64,000 nt of DNA. Origin: Neoarius graeffei. Taxonomy: Eukaryota > Chordata > Actinopteri > Siluriformes > Ariidae. The translations under genes and the position numbers were made by a program. The stretch lies in assembly GCF_027579695.1 (NCBI RefSeq), contig NC_083577.1, positions 38,057,198-38,121,197 of the forward strand. Reading direction: 5' to 3'. Position 1 is the first letter of the stretch, and each line of letters begins with the position of its first letter. Under the pieces are notes generated by a model. The model searched no databases, was not told the origin of the DNA, and saw nothing but the letters and a program-made list of their open reading frames with translations. Shown piece after piece: positions 21,701 to 29,499 of the stretch.

Positions 21701-24588
21701 TCAGCTTTCATGTAAGAAAAAAAAACTATTAATACTAGTACCGTGTGCAGGCAGTCTCTCCTGAAGACTAAATTAAACAATAATTATAAACTAATAAAAT
21801 AAATGGCTCAGGCTTCATAGAAGAAGAAAAAACAATTTGAACAGAATCTCACAGTATGATGCTGAAGCTGCCTAAACAATGGAAAATAAAATACCATTTT
21901 GGCAAAAATGTTGGCATCCATTAATTTCTTGTATTAAGTAAAAAAATAAAGTGCACACAGTCCTTCACTGTAAACATAACCCACTTTCAGTAACAGAATT
22001 TAAGCCTATATAAACATTGTCTTGCACATGCAGTGCAGATACTGCTGACATTTTCCAGTCCAAAATATGTTCAAAACCCGCCAAAATGCACTTAAAACCG
22101 CCCAATCTGGCAACACTGCGCGCATGCTGCTTCTCTTGAACGTATACACGGAAGTAAGGTGGAAGGTAGTTTGTCGACGTCACCTCAAGACGACGCCAAC
22201 GATTGGTCAACTTTGCGGGAAGGTCGCAGTGATTGGATATAATTGCAACACCGCCCTGAATTAGCGGGGATTGGTTGAATTTGCAAATCGCAACATCGCA
22301 AAATCCTGGAGGGTCTGTTTTTTGCTTGGCCCAGACTCTCTCTCCTCACTCACTGTAGCTTTAGGTACTAAAAATTGATCCATTTTGTCTCTGGCAAAGG
22401 CTAGCTGAAGTTCGCTAAATGTCCGCAATAGTAACTTATTCTGGTTTATGTTTCCTCACGTTGCGTCCCCCCTGAAGAACTCTGGCGCCCCCCAGGGGAG
22501 GCGCGCCCCACACTTTGAAAAGCCCTGCTTTATAGGAAAATGTACCAGAATGATATTGGTTATGTTTTATAAAGTACCAGTGAAGCATTTGACACACCTA
22601 CTCATTGATCGTTTTTTCTGTATTTTGTCTATATTCATTGTAGAACAATACCGAAGACATCACAACTATGAAACAATTCCATACATTTTCCATACGTCAT
22701 AAACAAGTGTTTAAAAATAGGTTTCATATTTTAGATTCTTCAAAGTAGCCAGCGCTTACCTTGATTTTATCTCTGTGATAAGTAAATAAAAAGTTAACTG
22801 AAAGCATACACTCTCTTATTTTAAAAGAAGTATACTAGAAGCACACTTTAAATTTTTTTTTTTTTTGGTAAGTGTAATTGTCAAGTACTTATTTCCCCCA
22901 CTATATTAACATGTGGGACACGAACATCCAACATTGTTCTGAACTTGCTTTTATCAGTAAAACAGCCCTGTAATTTTTTATTTATCAATGATATCAACCT
23001 GAGAAACTACTATCATCCAGGTTGTCATGTGTCAAGCACATACAAAACCAGACACTGACGCTATAAACACAAATGGTAAAGTTGATGCCATTGGCACACT
23101 ATTGGCATTATCTTAACCGGCTTCATGAGGTAGTCCCCTTGAATGCTTTTCAATTAACAGGTGCCTCGTCAAAAGTTAATTAGTGCAATTCCTTGCCTTC
23201 TTAATGTGTGAGATAAAAGAGTAAATGGTAAATAATAAATATACAGTAAATAGCCCTATTCTACAAGTGTAGTAATTCATATTATGTCAAGAACCAGTCA
23301 ACCAAGTATAAAGAAACGACATCCATCGTTATTTTTATTTATTTATATATTTTTTTTTTTAAATAAAACCACTGAATTAGAAGATGTCGCCAAACTTTTA
23401 ACTGGTACTGTATATACACTGTCATTGCTGATAAATAGCAGGAGTTACGGGGTAGTGACATGGTGAGGAAATGAAAGCATTGTGGACTATAATTGAGTGT
23501 TTTTATTGTACTCAGGGAGAATCTACAGCTGTGTGTGGGTCCTGTCCTTCACACTCTTCTTACGAACATGGAGACCAAAATCCAGGGTAAAGCCTCTGAT
23601 TCAGACAGGTGAGTGTTTGGATGATCCTGAATGTTTGAAAACATACACATTTAAGGATTTATTTATATAGATGGATGGATGGTAGGTTGGATGGATGGAT
23701 GGATGGATGGATGGATGGATGGATCCACACCAGCAATTATTTCTTAATAATCTGATACCAAATGACAGAGGGGCCCAGCTATTTGGACTTTTGAATCCTA
23801 CTTATCTTTATTTGTATAGCAGAAGCACTTCACAGTACTTAATAAACCATACTCCATATGACTTACTAAAATATGATGCATAAAAAAATGTGTGCAAAAT
23901 GGGTGCAGTTATCAAACACTAAAACTACTGCTAAGATGTATTAAAAGCAAGATCGTAAAAGTGAGTTTTAAGATGTTTCTTAAAAATGCTCACTGATAAC
24001 CGAACGTCATAGTGGAGACTGTTCCAAAGTGGAGCAGCACTTAACAGCCCCTCCCCTGGGATAATGCTGATGGGCTGCAGTAAATCCCTACTGTTCTTTT
24101 TCTACATACCCATAAGCATCCTATGAGATACTTTTAGCCCCTTAATGTTTGAGACCTTAATTGTTTTTGAGAATGTGTATCTGTCTTTGTGATACAAGGA
24201 AACTGTTTCTGTACTCGGTGCATGACACGACGCTAATGCCGTGCTTGATGGCACTGGGTGTGTTTGATATGAGATGGCCTCCGTATGCAGCTGACATCAC
24301 GCTTGAGCTGTACCAACACCAGCACAACAAGCAGCACTATGTCAAAATATCCTACATCGGTCAGGTAAGCACCGTGATGCATTTTGTAAGCCCTCAGTGA
24401 TGTGATGTAATGCGTTGCTTATAATTGTAAATCTGTTGTTCTGTGCCTCGAAGGATCAGAAGATCCCTGGCTGTAGTGATGTCTACTGTCCTCTGAGAGA
24501 GTTTAAGCAGGCTCTCTCCGTGTACGCCCTGCCTGAGGAGAACTACAACGCCCTCTGCAACCGCATAACAGATATCCCCACACGCTGA
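132..24588 (+). CDS. acp6: Lysophosphatidic acid phosphatase type 6-like (histidine acid phosphatase), 3' part, 8 exons
   Basis: Exons 132-262, 372-451, 536-623, 14474-14606, 14948-15048, 23516-23608, 24199-24364 and 24454-24588 join with consistent phases to 927 nt: 308 residues plus TGA. ACP6 hydrolyses lysophosphatidic acid to monoacylglycerol and is described as mitochondrial; that is family knowledge. Seen here: [15 protein letters not shown], the IRSTN motif, LYPNY, a QRAVD stretch and the histidine-phosphatase HD motif in [13 protein letters not shown], then [11 protein letters not shown]. These align in order with human ACP6 from about residue 120 to near its C-terminus. The catalytic RHG motif and N-terminus must lie left of the window. 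All introns are GT-AG. The two largest, 13.85 kb and 8.47 kb, are filled by transposons. No frameshift or stop is seen in the exons, so the gene looks functional. Confidence 0.93.
372..451 (+). CDS. acp6: acp6 exon
   Basis: Acceptor CAG ends at 371, donor GTAAAG at 452. It encodes [20 protein letters not shown] and on to QQQQT. IRSTN is the conserved histidine-phosphatase motif that contributes an active-site arginine. Confidence 0.92.
536..623 (+). CDS. acp6: acp6 exon
   Basis: Acceptor CCAG ends at 535, donor GTGAGT at 624. It reads [20 protein letters not shown] and ends in phase 2. The LYPNY motif matches human ACP6. Confidence 0.9.
694..2129. mobile_element. Non-autonomous TIR DNA transposon, 6-bp TSD TTACAA
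   Basis: Terminal inverted repeat CAGAGCCTAATCTAGG starts at 694 and its reverse complement ends at 2129. TTACAA flanks both ends (688-693 and 2130-2135). The 1.4-kb interior is AT-rich without a coding frame. A short internal duplication around CCTAGTCATATTTGA lies at about 1570-1620. The superfamily is not identified. Confidence 0.75.
2136..3400. other. acp6 intron, no gene recognised
   Basis: AT-rich, with A-runs near 2374 and 3219. Open frames here are short and resemble nothing recognised. Confidence 0.5.
3473..4295. mobile_element. Harbinger-like MITE with TAA target duplication
   Basis: Left end GGCTACATCCACACGGCAAC; the right end GTTGCCGTGTGGAC...GGGCC is its inverted repeat. TAA flanks both sides (3470-3472, 4296-4298), as PIF/Harbinger elements make. 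The 823-bp interior has a TC microsatellite at about 3945-3960 and no transposase. Confidence 0.8.
4635..4950 (+). CDS. First exon of the second ORF of a THAP-type transposon (YqaJ-associated protein N-terminus)
   Basis: ATG at 4635 opens a frame reading [20 protein letters not shown], then [35 protein letters not shown] and ITAK, with a consensus donor AAG|GTATGT after 4951-4952; the frame stops soon after if unspliced. The YPDIVNYL...[13 protein letters not shown] block is typical of the protein that, in fish and invertebrate ISL2EU-type elements, continues into a YqaJ-nuclease domain. That downstream part is absent here. It is probably not a host gene. Confidence 0.6.
5150..5370 (-). CDS. 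THAP-domain first exon of transposon derivative A
   Basis: ATG at 5370 reads [20 protein letters not shown] and later [20 protein letters not shown] then DHF. This is a C2CH THAP zinc finger: CCIHGC near the start and CSDHF at the end. A splice donor GTAACT follows SG, at the same place as in the neighbouring copy B. THAP domains bind DNA at transposon ends. The frame is uninterrupted. Confidence 0.7.
5653..5815 (+). pseudogene. THAP-domain exon of derivative B, frameshifted
   Basis: ATG at 5653 starts [19 protein letters not shown] and reaches SFYQIPTEK. The expected continuation [20 protein letters not shown] then CSDHFVGG is in another frame, so one frameshift lies near 5730. A donor GTAAGA follows VGG. 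The C2CH residues CCAPGC and CSDHF are kept. Confidence 0.65.
6230..6524 (-). pseudogene. Second-ORF exon of derivative B, truncated
   Basis: It reads [20 protein letters not shown], then [20 protein letters not shown] and IDLKAYKSL. It matches the copy A exon (PDIVNYL / LKAYKSL) and then breaks off into unrelated sequence, so the donor is lost. Confidence 0.55.
6910..7112. repeat. Fragment of a DNA transposon with GACTTGGTCTTG-type ends
   Basis: Repeated GGTCTTGACTTGGTCT units end in GTCTCGACTACAACACTAC. The same kind of terminus occurs at 28693-29490, so this is a fragment of a dispersed element, probably a hAT MITE. Confidence 0.45.
7113..7440. repeat. AGTATACT-rich repeat, left part
   Basis: Many copies of AAGTATACTT-like palindromes. 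It resumes at 12575 beyond the L2 LINE. TTCTAT at both LINE borders suggests the LINE inserted into this repeat. Confidence 0.6.
7685..8206 (+). pseudogene. L2 endonuclease domain fragment
   Basis: It reads [14 protein letters not shown], then [20 protein letters not shown] with the catalytic Glu of ETWL, a stop near 7903, then [14 protein letters not shown] and IVLGDF with the catalytic Asp. The apurinic-endonuclease type domain nicks target DNA in this family. The Asn of GDFN is replaced by a stop. The final SDH part lies across the nested element near 9200. Confidence 0.8.
8276..9145. mobile_element. Harbinger-like MITE nested in the L2 LINE
   Basis: GGCTATGTTTACATTA starts at 8276 and TAATGTAAACGTAGCC ends at 9145, flanked by TAA (8273-8275, 9146-9148). 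Removing it and one TAA restores the LINE reading [11 protein letters not shown]. It holds internal repeats: a 35-bp unit around CACTTGCAAGTAGAAGGATG occurs twice at 8481-8555 and again near 8740. Confidence 0.85.
9202..10504 (+). pseudogene. L2 reverse transcriptase, frameshifted
   Basis: 9202-9822 gives the linker, with [20 protein letters not shown]. The frame then shifts, and 9695-10504 gives [51 protein letters not shown] and [13 protein letters not shown], the palm with its first catalytic Asp. The FADD motif is outside this frame at about 10515 (FADDV). RT copies LINE RNA at the target in this family. The copy is dead. Confidence 0.85.
10641..12133 (+). pseudogene. L2 C-terminal region, split by a nested element
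   Basis: It reads [20 protein letters not shown], then [19 protein letters not shown] up to 10844, and resumes at 11855 with [40 protein letters not shown] and [11 protein letters not shown]. These are the usual L2 blocks after the palm. Confidence 0.82.
10845..11849. mobile_element. TIR element nested in the L2 LINE
   Basis: CTACGTTTACATGCACA near 10848 and its reverse complement TGTGCATGTAAACGTAG ending 11849 bracket about 1 kb. TCACT (10840-10844 and 11850-11854) is a candidate 5-bp duplication; CACT also fits. Its middle (about 11210-11500) is GC-rich and looks like a separate, LTR-like insert. It interrupts the LINE at SSIT|VWFG. Confidence 0.75.
12130..12400 (+). repeat. Duplicated L2 3' UTR segment
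   Basis: The stretch from ACAGCTAAAATCCAGATTCA to the TTCTGTGC block at 12130-12212 recurs at 12308-12384 with few changes, about 176 bp apart. Confidence 0.7.
12575..13060. repeat. AGTATACT-rich repeat, right part, with a triple about 78-bp tandem unit
   Basis: Units starting near 12574, 12653 and 12731 share TAGTCCACT, TTTA, AGTATACTGGAAATATA and GTTTAC. It is the continuation of 7113-7440. Confidence 0.6.
13065..13410. repeat. Dispersed repeat shared with 22755-23090
   Basis: From ATCTCTGATAAGTAAATAAA through TTAACATGTGGGACACGAAC to AATGGTAAAGTTGATGCCA, this matches 22768-23090 in the same orientation with only scattered differences. It is probably the end of the AGTATACT element. Confidence 0.7.
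13523..13970. mobile_element. MITE with TA duplication
   Basis: CCCTGGTGAAAAATAAATGT at 13523 and its inverted copy ending TTTATTTTTCACCAGGG at 13970 are flanked by TA (13521-13522, 13971-13972). The 448-bp interior is rich in AGTATACTT-like motifs. TA fits Tc1/mariner. Confidence 0.8.
13983..14353 (-). mobile_element. tRNA-derived SINE, full length
   Basis: The - strand starts GGCGGCACGGTGGTGTAGTG (box A region) with GGTTCGAGCC as box B, ends in a GATGAGAT tail, and is flanked by ACGAGTCAAAT at 13972-13982 and 14354-14364. Confidence 0.9.
14474..14606 (+). CDS. acp6: acp6 exon after a 13.85-kb intron
   Basis: Acceptor TGCAG ends at 14473, donor GTTTGAG at 14607. It reads [20 protein letters not shown] and later [20 protein letters not shown], equivalent to the human segment between the LYPNY and QRAVD blocks. 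The phase fits the exon ending at 623. Confidence 0.9.
14948..15048 (+). CDS. acp6: acp6 exon
   Basis: The acceptor is TTTAAG ending at 14947. The CACAG eight bases further on (ending 14955) would break the frame. The exon reads [20 protein letters not shown] then [14 protein letters not shown], and the donor is at 15049. EQRAVD is identical in human ACP6. Confidence 0.9.
15270..15640. repeat. TGACCTTGACC-rich intronic repeat
   Basis: Repeated TGACCT half-sites, including TGACCGATGACCTTGACCTT near 15277-15296 and several near 15440-15480. It ends in GACAGACACACAAACCGA and resembles a dispersed fish repeat. Confidence 0.45.
16106..17055. mobile_element. hAT-type non-autonomous element, 8-bp TSD CATTGTTT
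   Basis: Starts TAGTGATGGGAATTTCGGCT and ends GACACATCACTA. CATTGTTT flanks both sides (16098-16105, 17056-17063). Several copies of AGCCGGCTC lie near each end. A TC microsatellite runs from about 16872 to 16929. Confidence 0.85.
17491..19680 (+). mobile_element. hAT element relic, ends GGGCGGATCTA/TAGATCCGCCC
   Basis: Left CATGGGCGGATCTACCGGGG and right CTAGATCCGCCCCTG are hAT-like CAGGGGCGG termini. No matching 8-bp duplication is seen. Both ends carry TGCCACCCC blocks. It includes a hAT C-terminal coding piece at 19011-19268. The rest is non-coding, with A/T runs at 17880, 18490 and 18748. Confidence 0.6.
19011..19268 (+). pseudogene. hAT transposase C-terminal dimerisation domain, fragment
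   Basis: It reads [20 protein letters not shown] then [20 protein letters not shown] and LAVLSIES, ending at TAG 19266-19268. [16 protein letters not shown]...RL..LA.LSIE is the hATC dimerisation signature of TTF/ZMYM-type hAT transposases. The catalytic core and BED/TTF finger are not upstream, so only the C-terminus survives. Confidence 0.82.
19812..20048. mobile_element. Short hAT-like MITE
   Basis: CAGGGGTGAAAATTAA near 19812 and TTTTTCACCCCTG ending 20048 form an inverted pair. No clear 8-bp duplication was seen. Confidence 0.5.
20640..20951 (+). repeat. Tc1-like 5' region, fragment
   Basis: It carries TTTTAGATTCTTCAAAGTAG, CAGCTTCATGAGGTAGTCAC and TTTTCAATTAACAGGTGCCT, the Tc1-type non-coding 5' block that also occurs at 22573-23410 and 43583-43975. 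Confidence 0.65.
20952..22527. mobile_element. hAT element, 8-bp TSD CTTTATAG
   Basis: CAGGGGTTTTCAAAGTGTGG starts at 20952 and the inverted end CCACACTTTGAAAAGCCCTG closes at 22527. CTTTATAG flanks both sides (20944-20951, 22528-22535). No transposase is visible. A second inverted pair lies inside (about 21288-22313). Confidence 0.85.
21288..22313. mobile_element. Nested TIR element with GTTGCG-rich ends
   Basis: Left CCCCCCAGGATTCCGTGGG...GTGATTGTTGCG and right CGCAACATCGCAAAATCCTG GAGGG are inverted copies. GTTGCG motifs crowd the left end. No open frame is kept. Confidence 0.55.
22573..23410 (+). mobile_element. Tc1-like element remnant with nested repeat
   Basis: The left end AGTACCAGTGAAGCATTTG and right end CCAAACTTTTAACTGGTACTG are inverted, with TA after 23410. 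The N-terminal coding start (TGTCAAGAACCAGTCAACC near 23285) is present but the transposase body is missing. 22755-23090 is a copy of the AGTATACT-element end, which interrupts the block normally joined at CTTGATGACGC. Confidence 0.7.
23516..23608 (+). CDS. acp6: acp6 exon after an 8.47-kb intron
   Basis: Acceptor CTCAG ends at 23515, donor GTGAGT at 23609. It reads [20 protein letters not shown], with phase 2 at both ends. Confidence 0.91.
23669..23723. repeat. ATGG microsatellite
   Basis: GGAT/ATGG tetranucleotide array, with one GTAGGTT interruption, in an acp6 intron. Confidence 0.9.
24199..24364 (+). CDS. acp6: acp6 exon with catalytic HD motif
   Basis: Acceptor ACAAG ends at 24198, donor GTAAGC at 24365. 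It encodes [20 protein letters not shown] then [20 protein letters not shown]. The HD pair is the family's proton-donor motif. Confidence 0.93.
24454..24588 (+). CDS. acp6: acp6 terminal coding exon
   Basis: Acceptor CGAAG ends at 24453 and TGA is at 24586-24588. It reads [20 protein letters not shown] and ends [12 protein letters not shown], matching the human C-terminal block LCPLDMF...YHALC in spacing. Confidence 0.92.
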   Translation, partial: DQKIPGCSDVYCPLREFKQALSVYALPEENYNALCNRITDIPTR

Positions 24589-25368
24589 GTTCATAATCCC
24601 TCATGCCTTTGAAAGCACACACGCGCGCACACACACACGCACACATGTCTGGTAAGACAGTTCTGTTCAGTTCAAGCTTGCACATATTGATATGAGAATT
24701 TTGTCTGCTGTTCATTAATTATTTTATATATTTTTTTTGTTTGTTTGCTTTAACAGTATCAGTAATAGATTTGCATTTTAATTTAGGATGGTCTTAGTCG
24801 TGGAGCTTAGCGTTTACACATTGTGTGGTCTACAACTAAAAATTACACCATGTACTGATTTTAAGTTATGTCTAAGTAAACTTGGTTTTATTTATATCAG
24901 TCACCATAACGCACACAATGCAAGATATTATACAAGCATATTAAAATCCAATTCAAAATGAGGCTGTATTAAAGAATGTTACCACAAGGCACTCATCACA
25001 AGACCAAAAGGGAAACGGCCCTGAAATGTGAACTTGTGTTATAATCAACAATTTGTTGCTCAGGGGCCACTTTTTGCATTTGTAGATGTATGATTTGTAC
25101 GAGTATGTGCTTTGTCCCCCTTCTATGGGGTGTTTTACTGCACTGCTGGCATATCTGTGATGTGAAAGATGACCAAGGTTATCAGTTTTTGTGGATTTAT
25201 TTCAACTTCACATGACAATGTGTTCTTTTAGTAAATATTAAGTGTATACAATCAGGATGTTAAGTCTTTTTAAATAAATAACTGAGTAGGCTTACATATG
25301 TTTACTCAAAGTAGACACAAAAAAGGACTTGGATCATGGCACTTCTTGAACATAACAGAACACACTCA
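24589..25368 (+). other. acp6 3' flank / probable 3' UTR
   Basis: There is a CA-rich microsatellite at about 24618-24646 and an AATAAA hexamer at 25273-25278, a plausible polyadenylation signal about 690 nt after the stop. A SINE starts at 25369. No coding signal is seen. Confidence 0.4.
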
Positions 25369-25726
25369 TCTCGTTATCTCTAGCCGCTTTATCCTGGTCT
25401 ACAGGGTTGCAGGCAAGCTGGAGCCGATCCCAGCTGACTACGGGCGAAAGGCGGGGTACACCCTGGACAAGTCACCAGGTCATCACAGGGCTGACACATA
25501 GACACAGACAACCATTCACACTCACATTCACACCTACGGTCAATTTAGAGTCACCAGTTAACCTAACCTAACCTGCATGTCTTTGGACTGTGGGGGAAAC
25601 CGGAGCACCCGGAGGAAACCCACGGGGAGAACATGCAAACTCTGCACAGAAAGGCCCTCGCCGGCCACGGGGCTCGAACCCAGACCTTCTTGCTGTGAGG
25701 CGACAGCGCTAACCACTACACCACCG
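25369..25726 (-). mobile_element. tRNA-derived SINE
   Basis: Same family as 13983-14353, with flanking repeats AGAACACACTCA at 25357-25368 and 25727-25738. The far 5' GGCGGCACGG is replaced by CGGTGG at the junction, so it is slightly 5'-truncated. Confidence 0.88.
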
Positions 25727-25769
25727 AGAACACACTCAATTAAACTAAACTGTTCTTTTCAGATCTGTC

Positions 25770-26480
25770 ACTTATCTCTCAGAGTCATGAGGGAGGCTGG
25801 AATCAATCCCAGCATATTTCGGGTACACACTGGGCAGGTCACCGATCAATCACAGAAACAATAAACCATTCACACTTACACCTACAGTATGGACAGTATA
25901 GGCCACACCAACTCAATTAGTTGGTTCTCGGAATCGCCGCTTGAAGAAAATGCAAAATGAAAAAAAAATAAAATCGAAATCAAACTCCCGCCAACAGAAA
26001 AGGTCACGTGACGTGAAGTCACATGACGTCGAAAACCAATCAAATCGCCCCTTTCACTTTCGATAAAGACTTGTGGAAGAAACATGCCTGTGGAGGGGAG
26101 TTCTGCAAAGCCTGTGTTTGTGATTGTTAGGATATTCAGCAAACAGAAGCGTAAAATCTTTGACAGGTGTGTTGAAATTCTGTTTACTGGTTTGCCTGTA
26201 TTGTTTGGTCTATTTCCACCGCTAATTTTACCATCAGAGCATTTTTTTAATTTTATTTTTATTTCGCCTGCTTGCTTCATATTTTTCCTGAAAAAATCCG
26301 GGAACCAACTAATTAAATTGGTGTGGCCTTAGAGTAGCTAGTTGACCTAATCTTGGACATAACGTGTTTGGACTGTGAGAGGAAACTCGCACAAGAACAT
26401 ACAAACTCCCAGTTGCTCATGAGGTTCAAACTGGGAATCTTTTTGTTGTGAGGTAACAGTACTAACCACTGTGCTGCCTT
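25770..26480 (-). repeat. Ancient diverged SINE, interrupted by a MITE
   Basis: 25770-25900 and 26329-26480 match the SINE body (GGGTACACACTGGGCAGGTC; TTGTGAGGTAACAGTACTAA CCAC) with many substitutions. The gap is the MITE at 25901-26328. Confidence 0.6.
25901..26328. mobile_element. Short TIR MITE (Harbinger-like)
   Basis: GGCCACACCAACTCAATTAG opens at 25901 and AATTAAATTGGTGTGGCC closes at 26328; the inverted match runs about 33 bp. Flanks ATA / TTA are compatible with an imperfect 3-bp duplication. Confidence 0.7.
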
Positions 26481-26539
26481 AAAGAAACATTAAAATAGGA
26501 AAAGGAAAATGGTTGGAGGTGGGAGAAGAAAAGGCAATG

Positions 26540-27210
26540 TTTTTTGTTTTCCCCTCCATATCTAGTAGCCAGTTTCAGTGGGTCTGTGCCCTCTTTAGCC
26601 TCAGATTCCTGTTCTTAGCTGACAGAACTAGAATTTTATGTGGTCTTCAGCCCATCTGCCAAGCTTTGACATGCTGTGCATTCTGAGATGCTTTCCTGCT
26701 CATCACATTTGTAAAGAGTGCTGATTTGAGTTACTGTAGCCTTCCTGTAAGATCCAACTAAACAGGCCATTCTCTTCCAACATCTTACATCAACAAAGCA
26801 TTTCCACCTGCAGAACTCAGCCTCGCTGGATGTTTAGGATGTTCTTGGGCTTTTTTCTCCCACACTATTCTGTGTAAACTCTGTTTAGGCTGTTGTGTGT
26901 GAAAATGACAGAGGATCAGCAGTTTCTAAAATGCTCAGATTCTCTGGTCTGTCACCAATAACCATGTCAAAGTCACTGAGCTCACATTTCTTCCTCATTC
27001 TGATGTTTGATATGAACATGAACTGAAGCTCTTGACCTGTATGTGAGTGATTCTACGCGTTGCACTGTTGCTACCTGATCAGCTGATTGGTTAATTGCAC
27101 GAATGAGCAGGTATACAGGTATAGGGCCTAAATTTAGACGGTCCTAAATTATACTATGTGGATACCTAACCATCACAATCATATGTGCTTATTGAATATC
27201 CCATTCCAGA
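26540..27210 (-). repeat. Relic of a Tc1-like element (same family as 63793-64000)
   Basis: On the - strand, 27060-26880 corresponds to the block with GACTTTGACATGGTTATTGG and TCAGAATGAGGAAGAAATG, the N-terminal coding part of the element found at the right edge of the window. It is frame-broken here. Confidence 0.55.
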
Positions 27211-27222
27211 GCGTGTTCCCTT

Positions 27223-28433
27223 CAAAGGTGGGCAAAGTACCCAACTTCATTACTTAAGTCAAAGTACAGATCCCACTGATAAAATGTTACTCCGATACAA
27301 GTGAAAGTTGTACAATCAAATTTTTACTTAAGTTAAAGTACTAAAGGACTTGCTTTTAAAAATACTTAAGTATTAAAAGTACATTTTGTGTCAACGCATT
27401 GTTGTATTATTGCCACAATGCTTACAAAACCTAACGTCGTTATCAAAGACAGAAATGTGAATTCACAAAACGAACGCATGCTGTGCCATCATGGTGGTTT
27501 AACGTTAAGCTAGCTAGTCAGTGAAGCTCCACCTGACACACTAGCAAACTCTTTTCAAACTCAAAATCATATTAGGTAGCTAACGCTACTAGAAAAGAAA
27601 GATTCTGTTTATTTGGCAAGATTATGCTAAAACATATTTCTGAAAGGACTTCAGATAAGTTGATGTTATTCATGTTAGCATAACTCTGTTTTTACATTCT
27701 AACTAACAGTGTCCAAGTTAACTAGCTATGTGTTAACTTTAGCCATGGACAACTTGGTGGGCAAATCCATAGAAAGTCATTTGACTAACCAGACTGCACA
27801 GCTATTGTAACATTATCGCTAGCTCTAAAAGCACAGACAACTTTGTTGCAAGCTTTCTCTTGAAATAAAACGTTTACAGACCTCAATATGCTTCCGTAGG
27901 TTGGATGGCGAGTTTTTGTAGGCCATGGTGTGGTTTGTTTTCAGCAAACAAAGCAAATATTTAAAACAAAACAAATCTTCTTTCCTTTCAGAAAACTGAA
28001 ACATGGGTTCTAGCTATAGCCATGAGTGTGCGTGCGTTCCCCAGAAGAACCGCCTCCTTCCATTCTGCCATCAACTGAGCGTGTTCAAATAACGCTGCTG
28101 AGAAATCACTGAACTTGATTTTATACAATCTATGGACGTGACGTGACCCTAGTGATTACTGATTGTTTTTTTCACAGTTGACATTGAGACAGCCGATCAC
28201 GTTTTAGAAAAGAAAAGAAAAAAACCATCCACTTTCAAAGCTGTTTCATAATAACGAGTAATGAGGACCTTGATAGAAATGTAGTGGAGTGAAAAGTATG
28301 ATATTTGCCTTTCAAATGTAGTGAAGTTAAAGTCATAAGTTAAAAAAAAAATGCTCAAGTAAAGTACAGATACTGAAAAAGTGTACTTAAGTGCAGTACT
28401 CAAGTAAATGTACTTTGTTACTGTCCACCTCTG
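27223..28433. mobile_element. hAT-type MITE, 8-bp TSD GTTCCCTT
   Basis: CAAAGGTGGGCAAAGTACCC at 27223 and GTTACTGTCCACCTCTG ending 28433, flanked by GTTCCCTT (27215-27222, 28434-28441). The interior (AGTCAGTGAAGCTCCACCTG and neighbours) also occurs inverted at 38060-39210, so the two are family members. Confidence 0.88.
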
Positions 28434-28692
28434 GTTCCCTTAATGCTTTCGCTCCACTCTTCTTGGAAGGCTTTATGCTGTATTTTGGAATGTACCACGG
28501 TGCTTGAAAGTTTGTGAAATCACATTGATGAGATGCTGAAGAATGAATTAACATGATAAACATGCCATGCAGCATCCTCCAAGCAATAGGCTCCTATGTT
28601 AATTAACACGGCCTTTCTATGTCCAGCAAACTCCAGATCAGATCACCTGTAATAATGTGAAAACCAGTCCTAAAGTACACTTCTACCTTGAA

Positions 28693-29490
28693 CCAGGTTT
28701 GTAGTACTCAAGTCCGACTCGTGCCCTAATTTTAAGGACTCATGACTCAACTTGGCCTTGAGCACTGATGACTCGGACTTGTGCATTAACTGCATTAGGA
28801 CTCCTAAATTGGAGACGAGGACTCGGATGTTTTCTTTATTTTTTGTAACATGCCATAATAATTTGGCATAAGATATTTATATTTACATTTATTGTGTACT
28901 AATTTCATGCAAGAGCGTCACACCTGCATGCCTTGGCGTGTGCATCAGATAGACTCTCGGGTGCGCTCTGGACTCTCACCTGCACAGGATTAAGGCGCAA
29001 TCAGCGCGCCTGTATAAAAACTGTGAAAATGCACTTACTTTGCAAAGTATTGAGTTGTGTTGCTGACACATTACCAAGCCTTATTTCCTTGTTTGGTTTC
29101 CTGATCCCTGATTTCCTGATTCTCGTCTTTGACTCTGCCGAGTCTGCAATAGCCTGTTTGTGCCTCGCTCGACCTGTTTCACTGTTTTACAATTTTGCCT
29201 GCTGGTCTGGATTGTTTACCTGTCTTCACTTGTATTAATGAACACACCTTCTGCACTTACATCCGTCTCCTAACCATCTCTGACAGAATACTTCGTGCTC
29301 CCTGACAGAGAGAAAGCACATTCACCTGTTCATACGTCATGTTCAGGAACAAACTAATGCAAAAACAGCCACCGTCAAATGGTGCGATTGGAGTCTTGGA
29401 CTCAACACAAAAAATTTTTTAATGACTCGTACACTGGGGACTTAAGACTGGACTCAGACTCGAGATTTAGTGAGTCGACTACAATACTGC
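28693..29490. mobile_element. Probable hAT MITE with GACTC-rich ends
   Basis: GTTTGTAGTACTCAAGTCCG at the left and GAGTCGACTACAATAC at the right are loosely inverted. GACTC/GAGTC units crowd both ends. Related ends occur at 6910-7112. 28933-29238 is open but has no recognised content. Confidence 0.5.
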
Positions 29491-29499
29491 CTTGAACAT

